Shown: one piece after another, positions 39,521-48,009 of the stretch
Numbering within the stretch: position 1 is the first letter of the stretch
Layout: each line of letters begins with the position of its first letter
From: Thermoplasmata archaeon
Lineage (GTDB): Archaea; Thermoplasmatota; Thermoplasmata; Methanomassiliicoccales; Methanomethylophilaceae
Direction of reading: 5' to 3'
Assembly: GCA_015063135.1 (NCBI GenBank)
Contig: SUTA01000007.1
Span: 1-64,000 of the forward strand
Length of the DNA: 64,000 nt
Made by a program: the position numbers and the translations under genes
Notes under the pieces: generated by a model
The model's database searches: none
What the model was told of the DNA's origin: nothing
The model's input: only the letters and a program-made list of their open reading frames with translations

Positions 39521-40090
39521 ATGACTGATAATAAAGGCAGCCAGTCTGTGGTCGCCGCCGCAGGCATCATCGGAGCCTTCGCGTTCTGCGTTCTCTGGAT
39601 GATCGCGGTATTCGCGGACCCCTCCTGGACCTTCGGGGATAATACCATCTCCGATCTCGGCATCTCCGAGTCCGAGACCGCGAAGGTTGCGATCACCATC
39701 GGCTGCATAATAACCGGAGCCGTCATGGCTCTCTTCGGCATTGGAAAGGCCTGGAACGGCAAGTCCGCCATCGCTGCGGCAGGCGTATTCATCTGCATGG
39801 CAGGGATTTTCCTGGCCCTCATCGGCGTCTTCAACAAGGACGTCGGAGACATCCACAAGTTCATCGCCTGTCTGTTCTTCATCTGCGCGATCCTCGGCAT
39901 CGTCATCGGTGCCATCGGGGACTACAAGATCGGGAACAGCCTCTTCGCCGCCACCGCGGGCGGGCTCGTCGTGATCGCATTCGCATCCTACTTCATACTG
40001 TCCTGCGCCGGATGGGAGGTCATATCCGTCATCTGCATCCTCGCCTGGTTCGTCATCGACTGCATCAAGGTCGGCCTGGGCAAGTGTTAA
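39521..40090 (+). CDS. DUF998 family six-helix membrane protein
   Basis: A 189-residue integral membrane protein with about six hydrophobic helices (for example GIIGAFAFCVLWMIAVFA, AITIGCIITGAVMALFGIG, FIACLFFICAILGIVIGAIG). The family mark NTISDLGISES follows the first helix, facing outside. The function of DUF998 is not known. It is 31 nt upstream of a second small membrane protein gene on the same strand, probably co-transcribed. Confidence 0.82.
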   Translation: MTDNKGSQSVVAAAGIIGAFAFCVLWMIAVFADPSWTFGDNTISDLGISESETAKVAITIGCIITGAVMALFGIGKAWNGKSAIAAAGVFICMAGIFLALIGVFNKDVGDIHKFIACLFFICAILGIVIGAIGDYKIGNSLFAATAGGLVVIAFASYFILSCAGWEVISVICILAWFVIDCIKVGLGKC

Positions 40091-40121
40091 AAAAGGCAAG
40101 TGAGTACAAGGGTTGGTTAAC

Positions 40122-40490
40122 ATGGGTGCAATGCCTCAGAAAATGAAGGTCGGCGCTGCCGCCGGTTTCATCGGAGCCATCATCGCTCTGGCCATCATGG
40201 CCTACAACTGGGATGGGTCCTCCGATTCGATCTACGCCGTCGGGCTCGACATGCTCGTCGCCATGGCGTTCTTCGCCGCAGCGGGTACCTTCATGAAATA
40301 CAGTCCTGTGCAGGGATCCACGATGCCGGTCCTCTCGGCCCTGGCCATCGCGTTCACAATCATCGCCCAGATTTACGGGGCGTTCGAGATCTGGCAGACC
40401 ATCATCCTCCTCATCGTCGGAGCCGTCTGCCTGCTCTGCGCAGCCTGTCCCACCGTCGCCGGCTGGGTCGACGGCAACAGGAAAGTCTGA
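40122..40490 (+). CDS. Small four-helix membrane protein, 122 aa
   Basis: Four hydrophobic segments (AAAGFIGAIIALAIMAY, AVGLDMLVAMAFFAAAG, MPVLSALAIAFTIIAQIYG, IILLIVGAVCLLCAAC). The first ATG is 40122; a TTG at 40113 is less likely. No family is recognised. It follows the DUF998 gene by 31 nt and a hairpin terminator closes the unit. A role in the envelope is all that can be said. Confidence 0.65.
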   Translation: MGAMPQKMKVGAAAGFIGAIIALAIMAYNWDGSSDSIYAVGLDMLVAMAFFAAAGTFMKYSPVQGSTMPVLSALAIAFTIIAQIYGAFEIWQTIILLIVGAVCLLCAACPTVAGWVDGNRKV

Positions 40491-40499
40491 AACACTAAC

Positions 40500-40515
40500 A
40501 GGGGCTACGGCCCCT
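40500..40515 (+). terminator. Hairpin AGGGGC-TACG-GCCCCT followed by T-rich tail
   Basis: A perfect 6-bp stem starting 10 nt after the stop of the small membrane-protein gene, followed by ACATTCTTGTATTTAATTC. It ends the two-gene membrane-protein unit. Confidence 0.7.
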
Positions 40516-40588
40516 ACATTCTTGTATTTAATTCTTGACAGGTTCCAGCATCCACTCTACCTATATCATGGTTGAAAGTCGTTTTTTT

Positions 40589-40666
40589 CAACAATTATTT
40601 AGGGAAGTGCCATATAGAGTATAATAAAGATTCAAAAAGTTTAAATCTTAAAATACAGAATTGTTG
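40589..40666. promoter_or_regulatory. AT-rich promoter/operator region of the riboflavin kinase-regulator gene
   Basis: An AT-rich stretch unlike its surroundings, with TTTAAATC (TATA-like, about 40640-40647) some 26-30 nt before ATG 40670, indicating a leaderless message. Inverted arms CAACAATT (40589-40596) and AATTGTTG (40659-40666) flank it. Because the gene encodes a winged-helix protein, autoregulation through these arms is plausible. Confidence 0.5.
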
Positions 40667-40669
40667 AGT

Positions 40670-41455
40670 ATGGATGAGAAGTACTCATTCGCGTTGAGGA
40701 AGTTGGCGCTCATGGGTGCGGTGGATGATTACGTCGCCATATCCAGCCGCGAGCTGGGCGATGCCCTTGAGATGAGTCAGCAGTCCGCCTCCAAACGCAT
40801 CCTCGAGCTGCTGGACGAGAAGCTCATCGTCCGCGATCTCGGAGCTAGAAGGCAGCGCATCAAGCTGACCCCCAGGGGCATCGATGAGCTCAAGAAAGAG
40901 TACAACGAATACCGCATCATCTTCGAGACCTCTGACCACATGACCATCCACGGGACGGTCGCATCCGGGATGGGCGAGGGCGGCTATTACATCTGCCAGA
41001 ACGGCTACATGGTCCAGTTCCAGAACAAGCTCGGGTTCACACCCTTCGAGGGCACCCTGAACGTCAAGGTTGACGTGGAGGACGTCGGCAAGCTGGACTT
41101 CATCGGCAAATCGTCGGGCATCGTCATCAACGGGTTCTCGAGCGAGGGCCGCAGCTTCGGGAACGTCATCGCCTACAGGGCCAAGATCCGCAACATGGAG
41201 TGCGCCATCGTGGTACCGGAGAGGTCCCATTACGTGGACACCCTCGAGGTCATCTGCCCATACCATCTGAGGAGGACGCTGAGCCTCAACGACGGCGACA
41301 AAATCGATGTCAGGATAAACTCCCGAGCGGGCGATGCGCCCGCCCGGGGAAACCGTTTCTTCAGAGTTTTTCCAGGTACTTCATCGCGGACTCGAAGATG
41401 GCCCTGCCGTCCCCGATCTCGCTGGAGTAGCCTCTCGTCCAGTCCGCGTGGGTGA
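40670..41455 (+). CDS. rbkR: Winged-helix plus CTP-dependent riboflavin kinase (RbkR-type)
   Basis: The N-terminal 80 residues are a winged helix (YVAISSRELGDALEMSQQSASKRILELLDEKLIVRDLGARRQRIKLTPRG). The C-terminal part is the archaeal CTP-dependent riboflavin kinase: VASGMGEGGYYICQNGYMVQFQNKLGFTPFEGTLNVKV, then RSFGNVIAYRAKI and SLNDGDKIDVRI. In Thermoplasma and others this two-domain protein makes FMN and represses riboflavin genes. The enzyme ends near residue 217 (about 41322); the last 40 codons pass through a GCGGGCG / CGCCCGC hairpin and antisense to purQ, so the natural stop seems lost. Confidence 0.87.
   Translation: MDEKYSFALRKLALMGAVDDYVAISSRELGDALEMSQQSASKRILELLDEKLIVRDLGARRQRIKLTPRGIDELKKEYNEYRIIFETSDHMTIHGTVASGMGEGGYYICQNGYMVQFQNKLGFTPFEGTLNVKVDVEDVGKLDFIGKSSGIVINGFSSEGRSFGNVIAYRAKIRNMECAIVVPERSHYVDTLEVICPYHLRRTLSLNDGDKIDVRINSRAGDAPARGNRFFRVFPGTSSRTRRWPCRPRSRWSSLSSSPRG
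41325..41342. terminator. Hairpin GCGGGCG-ATG-CGCCCGC between rbkR and purQ
   Basis: A perfect 7-bp stem in the convergent zone. On the minus strand it lies just beyond the purQ stop at 41361. It is inside the open tail of the riboflavin-kinase frame. Confidence 0.55.
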
Positions 41456-42179
41456 ACCTCGTCATGACCCTCTCGGGATGGGGCATCATGCCCAGAACGT
41501 TCCCGGCGGGGTTGCATATGCCGGCGATGTCCGAGGGGGACCCGTTGGGGTTCCATGGGTAGACGGCATCGGAGCCGTCGGGGCAGACGTACCTGAACAC
41601 GACCTGGTCGTTGTCCTCCAGCTTCTGGACGAAGTCCGGGTCGTTGCTGAGCAGCTTCCCCTCGGCGTGGGCGGAGGGGATGGACAGCAGCGCCTTGGAG
41701 GGGATCTCCGAGGTGAACAGGCACTTGCCGCGGTTGTCGTTCCTGAGGACGGTGGGGCGGCACTCGAACCTCCCGGAGTCGTTGTTGTAGAGGGCGGCGG
41801 TGGGGGCATCGGTCATGGTCTGCTCCATCGCGGGGAGCAGCCCGAGCTCCACCAGGATCTGGAACCCGTTGCACACGCCGATGACCGGCTTGCCGGACTC
41901 CACGAACCTCTTTACGTCCCCTCCGATGGCGGCCCTTATCCTGGCTGCGAATATTGCGCCCGCGCGGACGTAGTCGCCCGCGGAGAATCCGCCGGGGAAG
42001 GCGAGGATGTCGTAGTCCTCGAGGCTCCTGCGGAGGGCCGCGGGGGCCTGGCCGGTGAGCTGCTTCAGGTGGACCTTCTCCGCCTGGGCTCCGAGCATGG
42101 AGAAGGCGTTGGCCATCTCGTCCTCGCAGTTCGTTCCCTCTATCCTTATGACGCATACCTTGGCGTCCTGGGGCTTCAT
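41361..42179 (-). CDS. purQ: Phosphoribosylformylglycinamidine synthase subunit PurQ
   Basis: ATG 42179 forms an ATGA overlap with purL. A class I glutamine amidotransferase: ILAFPGGFSAGDYVRAG, PVIGVCNGFQILVELGLLP with the catalytic Cys near residue 97, and the His/Glu pair in MMPHPER. At 272 residues it is the longer archaeal type. It supplies ammonia to PurL in the fourth step of purine synthesis. Confidence 0.95.
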   Translation of the reverse strand: MKPQDAKVCVIRIEGTNCEDEMANAFSMLGAQAEKVHLKQLTGQAPAALRRSLEDYDILAFPGGFSAGDYVRAGAIFAARIRAAIGGDVKRFVESGKPVIGVCNGFQILVELGLLPAMEQTMTDAPTAALYNNDSGRFECRPTVLRNDNRGKCLFTSEIPSKALLSIPSAHAEGKLLSNDPDFVQKLEDNDQVVFRYVCPDGSDAVYPWNPNGSPSDIAGICNPAGNVLGMMPHPERVMTRFTHADWTRGYSSEIGDGRAIFESAMKYLEKL

Positions 42180-44503
42180 TGCTTCCCACCTCCCATGATG
42201 TTCCATATGGGGTCGTTCCAGGCGGCCCTCATCTCCTCCAGCGGGATCCTGGTCCCGTTGTCCTTTATGTGCAGGCCGGCGCCCTTGGTGATGCCCAGGA
42301 GGGTCGCGTCGCCGCCCATGATCTCGGTGAACCTGGTGACGTCCTTGCCGTCGACCTCCGCGATCCAGCGGGTGCAGCTCTCGGAGTACAGCGCCCTCTG
42401 CAGGGGCAGGTCGATGCCCGACATGTCGATCTCCGCCCCGACCTGGCCCGATATGCACATCTCGGCTACGGCGACGGCTATGCCGCCGTCGGAGCAGTCG
42501 TGGCAGCTCAGGACGATGCCCTCGTCCATTGCGGACAGGAGCTCGTCGGTGATCCTCTTGAGCGCGGGGATGTCCACGGCGGGGACCGCTCCCTCCTTGC
42601 CGCCGAACTTGCGGAACAGCAGGGATGCGCCCATCTCGTCCCTCGTCCTTCCGATGAGGAAGATGCAGCTGCCGGATTTCTTGAAGTCCGCGGTGACGGC
42701 CTTCCTCACGTCGGGTATGATCCCGCATCCGAGTATCATCGGGGTGGGCAGGATGTGGTGCCCGCCGGGGGCCTCGTTGTACAGGCTAACGTTGCCGGAG
42801 GGTATGGGGATGTCGAGCTCCCTGGCGATCTCGCCGAGGCCCCTGACGGCCTCCCTGAACTCGCCCAGCCTCTCGGGCTTCTCGGGGTTGCCGAAGTTCA
42901 GGCAGTCGGTGAACGCGTTGGGCCTGGCGCCCACGGCGACTAGGTTCCTGCAGGTCTCGTCGATGCAGGCCATCCCGCCCTTGTAGGGGTCGGCCTCGGT
43001 GAACCAGGGGTTGCATCCGATGGCCGCTGCGAGCCCCCTGACGCTGCCAGGGACGGGGATCAGCACGGATGCGTCGCCCGGGCCGGTCTCGTTCATCTCC
43101 CCGACCATGGGGTGGATGGCGGTGGACGCCCTGACCTCGTGGTCGTACTGCCTGATCGCCCACTCCTTGGAGGCGACGTTCAGGTCGGACAGGAGCGCGA
43201 GGATGACCTCCCTGTCGGAGGGCAGCTCGGGGAACTCCTCCCTCTCCTTGGAGGACACGATGGGCATGGAGTAGGGCCTGTTGTAGACCGGGCCCCCGGT
43301 GAGGAACTCCAGGTCCATGTCGAAGATGGGCTCGCCGTCCCAGAACAGGCGGGTGCGCTTCAGGTCCGTCGTCTTCGCGACGGGCACAGCCAGGACGTCC
43401 CACATGTCGAATATCTCCAGCACGGCGTCCACGTTCTCGGGCTTGCAGGTGCACATCATGCGCTCCTGCGACTCGGACACCCATATCTCCCAGGGCGCGA
43501 GGCCGGGCTCCTTGAGCGGGACCTTCTCCAGGTCCACGTCCGCTCCGCAGCCGGCATCCAGCGCCATCTCGCCGATGACGCAGCTAAGGCCGCCGCCGCC
43601 CAGGTCCTTCATCCCGGTGATGAGGTGCTTCTCGTTGACCTCGAAGCATGCGTGCATGACGGGCTCCTTCGTGATGGGGTCCCCCAGCTGGACGGCTCCC
43701 CTGGAGTCCTCGTCGGATGTCGCGGTGAGGTCTGCGGATGCGAAGTTCACGCCGTGTATCCCATCGCGGCCGGTGCGGCCGCCGATGAGGATCATGACCT
43801 CCCCGGGGCCCCCGGCGTAGTTCTTGGCGAGGTCCTTCCTCTTGACGATACCGAGGCAGGCCACGTTGACCAGGCAGTTCCCGGTGTACTTCTCGTCGAA
43901 GAAGAACCCGCCGGTGATCGTGGGGATCCCAACGCGGTTCCCGTAGTCCCTGATCCCGGAGACCACTCCGTTCACCAGGTACCTGGGGTGCTTTATGCCC
44001 GGGGGCAGCTCGCCCTTGCGGTCGATGGGCCCGAAGCACAGGGGGTCGGCCAGTCCTATGGGCTGCGCGCCCATGCAGACGACGTCCCTCAGGATGCCGC
44101 CGATGCCGGTCGCGGCCCCGCCGTAGGGCTCGATGGCGGATGGGTGGTTGTGGCTCTCGATCCTCAGCGCGTACCCGTAGTCGTCGTCGAAGACCATGAC
44201 GCCCGCGTCCCCCCTCGAGAGGACGTCGTCGCGGTCGATCCCGAAGACGAACTCCTTCAGGATGGGCTTGGAGCTCTTGTAGCAGCAGTGCTCGCTCCAT
44301 GCCTGGCCAAGGGACTGGAGCTCCACGTCTGTGGGGTCCCTGCCCTCCTTCTTGAAGTAGTCGCGGATGACCTTCATCTCGTCCAGCGACAGGCTCAGGC
44401 TCATGTCGCGGGAGACCTGCATGAGCTCGTCGTCCGTGGCGGCGAGCAGCCCCACCTCGTAGAGGGGGAACGGCACGTCGCGCTTCTTCATCAGGTCGGC
44501 CAT
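42176..44503 (-). CDS. purL: Phosphoribosylformylglycinamidine synthase subunit PurL
   Basis: 775 residues, the small PurL type that needs PurQ and PurS. Landmarks are QSLGQAWSEHCCYKSSKPIL, RIESHNHPSAIEPYGGAATGIGGILRDVVCMGAQPIGL, DLGGGGLSCVIGEMA and the second half GDASVLIPVPGSVRGLAAAIGCNP. It converts FGAR, ATP and glutamine-derived ammonia to FGAM. It is 4 nt after purS and overlaps purQ by ATGA, giving a compact purSLQ operon. Confidence 0.96.
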   Translation of the reverse strand: MADLMKKRDVPFPLYEVGLLAATDDELMQVSRDMSLSLSLDEMKVIRDYFKKEGRDPTDVELQSLGQAWSEHCCYKSSKPILKEFVFGIDRDDVLSRGDAGVMVFDDDYGYALRIESHNHPSAIEPYGGAATGIGGILRDVVCMGAQPIGLADPLCFGPIDRKGELPPGIKHPRYLVNGVVSGIRDYGNRVGIPTITGGFFFDEKYTGNCLVNVACLGIVKRKDLAKNYAGGPGEVMILIGGRTGRDGIHGVNFASADLTATSDEDSRGAVQLGDPITKEPVMHACFEVNEKHLITGMKDLGGGGLSCVIGEMALDAGCGADVDLEKVPLKEPGLAPWEIWVSESQERMMCTCKPENVDAVLEIFDMWDVLAVPVAKTTDLKRTRLFWDGEPIFDMDLEFLTGGPVYNRPYSMPIVSSKEREEFPELPSDREVILALLSDLNVASKEWAIRQYDHEVRASTAIHPMVGEMNETGPGDASVLIPVPGSVRGLAAAIGCNPWFTEADPYKGGMACIDETCRNLVAVGARPNAFTDCLNFGNPEKPERLGEFREAVRGLGEIARELDIPIPSGNVSLYNEAPGGHHILPTPMILGCGIIPDVRKAVTADFKKSGSCIFLIGRTRDEMGASLLFRKFGGKEGAVPAVDIPALKRITDELLSAMDEGIVLSCHDCSDGGIAVAVAEMCISGQVGAEIDMSGIDLPLQRALYSESCTRWIAEVDGKDVTRFTEIMGGDATLLGITKGAGLHIKDNGTRIPLEEMRAAWNDPIWNIMGGGKQ

Positions 44504-44507
44504 GGGA

Positions 44508-44747
44508 TCATCTCACGGTGACCTTGAAGTTCTGGATCACGGGGTTGGCGAGGAGCTTCCTGCACATCTCCTCTCCGGCCTTGACGGCCTCGTCGGCGGG
44601 CAGGGAGGTCTCGACCTCGAACAGCTTGACGGACCTGACCTCGCCGAGCCCCTCGAATCCGAGGGCCTCGAGGGTCTTCTTGGTGTTCTTCCCCTCGGGG
44701 TCGGCGACGCCCTTTTTGAGTTCGATTCTGATTTCGATTACTGTCAT
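44508..44747 (-). CDS. purS: Phosphoribosylformylglycinamidine synthase subunit PurS
   Basis: 79 residues: VIEIRIELKKGVADPEGKNTKKTLEALGFEGLGEVRSVKLFEVE, the standard PurS ferredoxin-like fold, ending VIQNFKVTVR. It bridges PurL and PurQ in the complex. First gene of the minus-strand purSLQ operon. Confidence 0.95.
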   Translation of the reverse strand: MTVIEIRIELKKGVADPEGKNTKKTLEALGFEGLGEVRSVKLFEVETSLPADEAVKAGEEMCRKLLANPVIQNFKVTVR

Positions 44748-44939
44748 TACAATACCCTATCGCGCGCGCATAGATAATGGATTTGATGGGCTGCGAGGAG
44801 TGCCTGGGGGAGCGGGCCGGGCTGGATGGATAGAACCTGCGACCGTGCCGCTGGCTGGGTACGGGGGCATCATTGCTCCAGTGGAAAAAAAGGTCGAGCG
44901 GTCAAGTATAAATCAGTCGAGCCCGATACGTAATCCATC
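44748..44939. other. Intergenic region between purS and a small leaderless gene
   Basis: It holds the purS promoter region (GCGCGCGATAGGG near 44755-44767) and, at 44907-44913, the TATA box of the next plus-strand gene. The GC-rich middle, about 44790-44880, contains no convincing gene. Confidence 0.35.
44907..44913 (+). promoter_or_regulatory. TATA box of the 57-aa gene
   Basis: TATAAAT inside AAGTATAAATC, centred about 30 nt before ATG 44940; the spacing points to a nearly leaderless transcript and supports the small gene as real. Confidence 0.6.
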
Positions 44940-45113
44940 ATGTCTCTGATGGGAACATTGGCGCGCGGTACGCTGAAACGCGCCGATGCAGAGGAAGCCT
45001 CAGGGGAGGAGGCGGAGTACGAGATGGTGGATTTGGAGCTGGCACAGGGCTCCGAGGTCACCATCTTCATCCCGGCGGAGGGGCCCATATTCGGGCTCCG
45101 ATGCATTGTGTGA
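44940..45113 (+). CDS. Small acidic protein, 57 aa
   Basis: ATG 44940 to TGA 45113. The product begins SLMGTLARGTLKRADAEEASGEEAEYEMV and ends with a hydrophobic strand-rich part (VTIFIPAEGPIFGLRCIV). It is not recognised. Support comes from a well-placed TATA box, a codon use like the neighbours, and the lack of a better frame on either strand. It lies 137 bp upstream of radA. Confidence 0.55.
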   Translation: MSLMGTLARGTLKRADAEEASGEEAEYEMVDLELAQGSEVTIFIPAEGPIFGLRCIV

Positions 45114-45250
45114 CCGCACGGTATATTCTTTAAATACTCTGAATCGCGAACGGCCGTTTGCCGCTACGGCAGGGCCGAAAATCCACTTTCGGGCACCCCC
45201 CGCTTTGGGTTAAATACCCTGTCGTAGTTGAGCGATACGGAGGAATCCCA

Positions 45251-46192
45251 ATGGTCACCAAAACCCTAGAAGACATACCAGGAGTAGGACCAGCCATAGC
45301 AGAAAAGCTCCGTGAAGCAGGATACAACGAGTTGATGGCCATTGCAGTCGCTTCCCCGAAAGAGCTCGCAGAGACATGCGAGATCGGTGAGAAGAAGGCA
45401 ATGGACATCATCGAGGGTGCCAAGCTTTGCGCAGACATTGGCGGTTTCGAGACGGGAGAAGATATCCTTGAGAGGAGGAAGGCCGTCACCAAGCTGACGA
45501 CCGGATCCAAGGCGTTCGACGAGCTGCTCGCCGGAGGGCTGGAGAGCCAGTCCATCGTCGAGCTGTTCGGTGAGTTCGGGAGCTGCAAGACCCAGGTCTG
45601 CTTCCAGCTCGCGGTCAACGCCACGCTGCCGGAGGAGAGGGGAGGCCTCGACTCCGACGTCATCATAATAGACACAGAGAACACGTTCAGGCCCGAGAGG
45701 ATCATCCAGATGGCCAATTACCTGGGCGTCGACCCGGACGAGACCCTGAAGAGGATCCACGTCGCCAGGGCCTTCAACTCCCAGCACCAGGTGCTGCTGG
45801 TCGACAAGGCCATGGAGCTCGCCCAGACCACGAAGGTCAGGCTGTTGATCGTGGACTCTCTGACATCGCACTTCAGGGCGGAGTACGTCGGAAGGGGCGC
45901 GCTGGCGGAGAGGCAGCAGATCCTCAACCGCCACATGCACGACCTGCTGAACTTCGCAACGGTCAACAACGCGGTCATCGCCGTTACCAACCAGGTCGCG
46001 GCCAAGCCCGACGCGTTCTTCGGCGACCCCACCCGCCCCATAGGAGGGCACATCGTCGGACACACCGCTACCTTCAGGATCTACCTGAGGAAGGGGAAGG
46101 CCGGGAAGAGGATCGCCAGGCTCATCGATTCGCCCAACCTGCCGGAGGGCGAGGCCGTCTTCATGGTCACGGAAGATGGTATTAAGGACTGA
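45251..46192 (+). CDS. radA: DNA repair and recombination protein RadA
   Basis: GGAGG precedes ATG 45251. The N-terminal helix-hairpin-helix ([20 protein letters not shown]) is followed by the RecA/Rad51 core: [73 protein letters not shown] and [21 protein letters not shown]. It makes the strand-exchange filament. The P-loop reads GEFGSCKTQ (107-115): the Gly before the Lys is Cys in place of the usual GEFGSGKTQ. A TATA-like TTAAATACC (about 45210-45218) gives a leader of about 12 nt. Confidence 0.94.
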   Translation: MVTKTLEDIPGVGPAIAEKLREAGYNELMAIAVASPKELAETCEIGEKKAMDIIEGAKLCADIGGFETGEDILERRKAVTKLTTGSKAFDELLAGGLESQSIVELFGEFGSCKTQVCFQLAVNATLPEERGGLDSDVIIIDTENTFRPERIIQMANYLGVDPDETLKRIHVARAFNSQHQVLLVDKAMELAQTTKVRLLIVDSLTSHFRAEYVGRGALAERQQILNRHMHDLLNFATVNNAVIAVTNQVAAKPDAFFGDPTRPIGGHIVGHTATFRIYLRKGKAGKRIARLIDSPNLPEGEAVFMVTEDGIKD

Positions 46193-46201
46193 ACCGCAAT
46201 A

Positions 46202-46219
46202 AGGGGGGCGTGGCCCCCC
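46202..46219 (+). terminator. GC hairpin after radA overlapping the next start
   Basis: GGGGGGC / GCCCCCC stem with AATATTTCTTC following, 10 nt after the radA stop. It works as a terminator by shape, yet the GTG start of the methyltransferase gene sits in its loop, which may couple or limit expression of the second gene. Confidence 0.5.
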
Positions 46220-47235
46220 AATATTTCTTCGAGCTCTCGGGCGAGTCCAAGGACATGCCGCCCGCCGAGATCGCAGGCTGCCTCAGAGCCGAGGCCGACC
46301 AGTACGAGATCGTCGCCGAGGGGCCGGGCTATCTGATAGCATCGTTCGATTCGCAGTTCTTCCCCGGGGTGGCCGAAAGGCTCGCAATGACCCATTCTTG
46401 CGGCCGCTACCTCGGTGCCTACGACCCGGACGACCTCTCGGGCCTCGAGAACGCTGAGCTCCCGCCTGGAACATTCGCCATCCGCGCCAAGCGCTACAAG
46501 GGTATGATGAAGGATGTGGACTCCCAGGGGCTAATCCGCCGCATCGGAGGGGTGCTCTCTGTCCACAACGATGTCAATCTGAAGGAGCCGGACACAGTTG
46601 TGAGGCTCCAGATGTGCGACCGGGCCCACGTCTACATCGAGGAGCACGTCACGGAGACCGACCTCCTGGAGAAGCGCAAGGTTGGCGAGAGGCCCTTCTT
46701 CTCTCCGATCTCCCTGCATCCGAAGTATGCCAGGGCGCTCATCAATCTCACCGGGGTGAAGCGCGGCGGGACCGTCCTGGACCCGTTCTGCGGCACCGGG
46801 GGCATCGTGATCGAGGCGGCCGAGATGGGCATGAAGGCCATGGCCTCTGACTTCGACGAGGAGATGGTCATAGGGTGCCGCGAGAACATGGACTTCTATG
46901 GTCTGGCACTTCACGATTTCGATGTCCTCGACATCGGCGACATCGGTGACAGGTTCCATGATGTGGATGCCATCTGCACCGACCCGCCCTACGGCCGGTC
47001 CACCAAGACCGGAGGGGAGGAGATCGCCGAGATCTACCGCCGCGCGGGGGATGCCTTCCCGAGGTCCCTCAAACCCGGATGCCGTGCGGGCGTCGTGCTG
47101 CCGTTCGCCATGGAGTTCCCCACCATGGAGCTCGAGGGGATGTACCTTCAGAGGGTCCACGGCTCGCTTTCGCGGCATTATCACGTGTTCCGCGCGCTCG
47201 AGCGAGCGCGAATGTTTAATAAGGAGCGCGCATAA
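46210..47235 (+). CDS. tRNA (guanine10-N2)-methyltransferase (Trm-G10 family)
   Basis: The N-terminus (QYFFELSGESKDMPPAEI) and a THUMP-type domain (residues about 50-155) lead into a class I methyltransferase: SLHPKYARALINLTGVKRGGTVLDPFCGTGGIVIEAAEMG and the amino-methylation motif TDPPYGRST near residue 258. It would make m2G or m2,2G at position 10 of tRNA. The GTG at 46210 is used because the family starts just before the FFELSGE motif; it lies inside the radA terminator-like hairpin. Confidence 0.88.
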   Translation: MAPQYFFELSGESKDMPPAEIAGCLRAEADQYEIVAEGPGYLIASFDSQFFPGVAERLAMTHSCGRYLGAYDPDDLSGLENAELPPGTFAIRAKRYKGMMKDVDSQGLIRRIGGVLSVHNDVNLKEPDTVVRLQMCDRAHVYIEEHVTETDLLEKRKVGERPFFSPISLHPKYARALINLTGVKRGGTVLDPFCGTGGIVIEAAEMGMKAMASDFDEEMVIGCRENMDFYGLALHDFDVLDIGDIGDRFHDVDAICTDPPYGRSTKTGGEEIAEIYRRAGDAFPRSLKPGCRAGVVLPFAMEFPTMELEGMYLQRVHGSLSRHYHVFRALERARMFNKERA

Positions 47236-47264
47236 GTGCGCACATAAGGCGAAGGCCGAGCGTG

Positions 47265-48008
47265 ATGACGATGAACGTTCACCAGTATCTCATGGACAGG
47301 ATTGCGAAAGGCACGATCCACATGTCCCTCCTCGATCCCGACAAGCAGTCTGCAGAGGAGGCCGGAAAGATCGCACTCAAGATGAAGGAGGCCGGTTCCG
47401 ACGCTGTGATGATCGGCGGTTCCACCGGAGTCAACGCAGAGAACCTGTCCGCGACCGCCAAGGCCATCCGCGAGATGTCCGGGCTCCCCACGATCCACTT
47501 CCCCAGCGGGCCCGCGGAGCTCTCCCCGGACGTCGATTCCATCTTCTTCATGAGCCTGATGAACAGCGCCGACCTCAACATGGTCATGGGATACCAGGTC
47601 TACGGCGCCCCCGTCATTAGGAAGCTTGGCATCGAGACCATCTCCATGGGCTATGTCATCGTCGAGCCCGGGATGAAGGTCGGAGAGGTCGGCAAGGCAA
47701 TGCTGGTCAAGCGCGACGAGGTCAAGAAGGCCGTCGCCTACGCCATCGCATGCGAGATGTTCGGCATGGATTTCGTCTACTTCGAGGCTGGATCCGGAGC
47801 TCCCGAGCCCGTACCCACCGAGATCGTCGCAGCCGTCAAGGCCGCTGTCAAGATCCCCGTCATCATCGGCGGAGGCATCAGGACCCCCGAGGCCGCCGAG
47901 GCCATAAGGAAGGCCGGGGCCGATGCCATCGTCACCGGCACGTTCATCGAGCAGTGCAGCGACGATTCCAAGCTGAAAGCCGTCGTCGCAGCCTCCAAGG
48001 GACTCTGA
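47265..48008 (+). CDS. Geranylgeranylglyceryl phosphate synthase
   Basis: A TIM-barrel prenyltransferase of the PcrB/GGGPS family: HMSLLDPDKQSAEEAGKIA, SDAVMIGGSTGV, PTIHFPSGPAELSPDVDSIFFMSLMNS, ISMGYVIVEPGMKVGEVG, YFEAGSGAPEPVP and VIIGGGIRTPEAAEAIRKAGADAIVTGTFIE. It makes the first ether bond of archaeal lipids from G1P and GGPP. GTG 47262, ATG 47265 and ATG 47271 are all possible starts. The gene is 1 nt ahead of a zinc-ribbon gene on the same strand. Confidence 0.93.
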   Translation: MTMNVHQYLMDRIAKGTIHMSLLDPDKQSAEEAGKIALKMKEAGSDAVMIGGSTGVNAENLSATAKAIREMSGLPTIHFPSGPAELSPDVDSIFFMSLMNSADLNMVMGYQVYGAPVIRKLGIETISMGYVIVEPGMKVGEVGKAMLVKRDEVKKAVAYAIACEMFGMDFVYFEAGSGAPEPVPTEIVAAVKAAVKIPVIIGGGIRTPEAAEAIRKAGADAIVTGTFIEQCSDDSKLKAVVAASKGL

Positions 48009-48009
48009 C

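Noticed and set aside
43112-44521. 469-codon plus-strand open frame
   Set aside because: It is the antisense shadow of purL, whose conservation is unambiguous.
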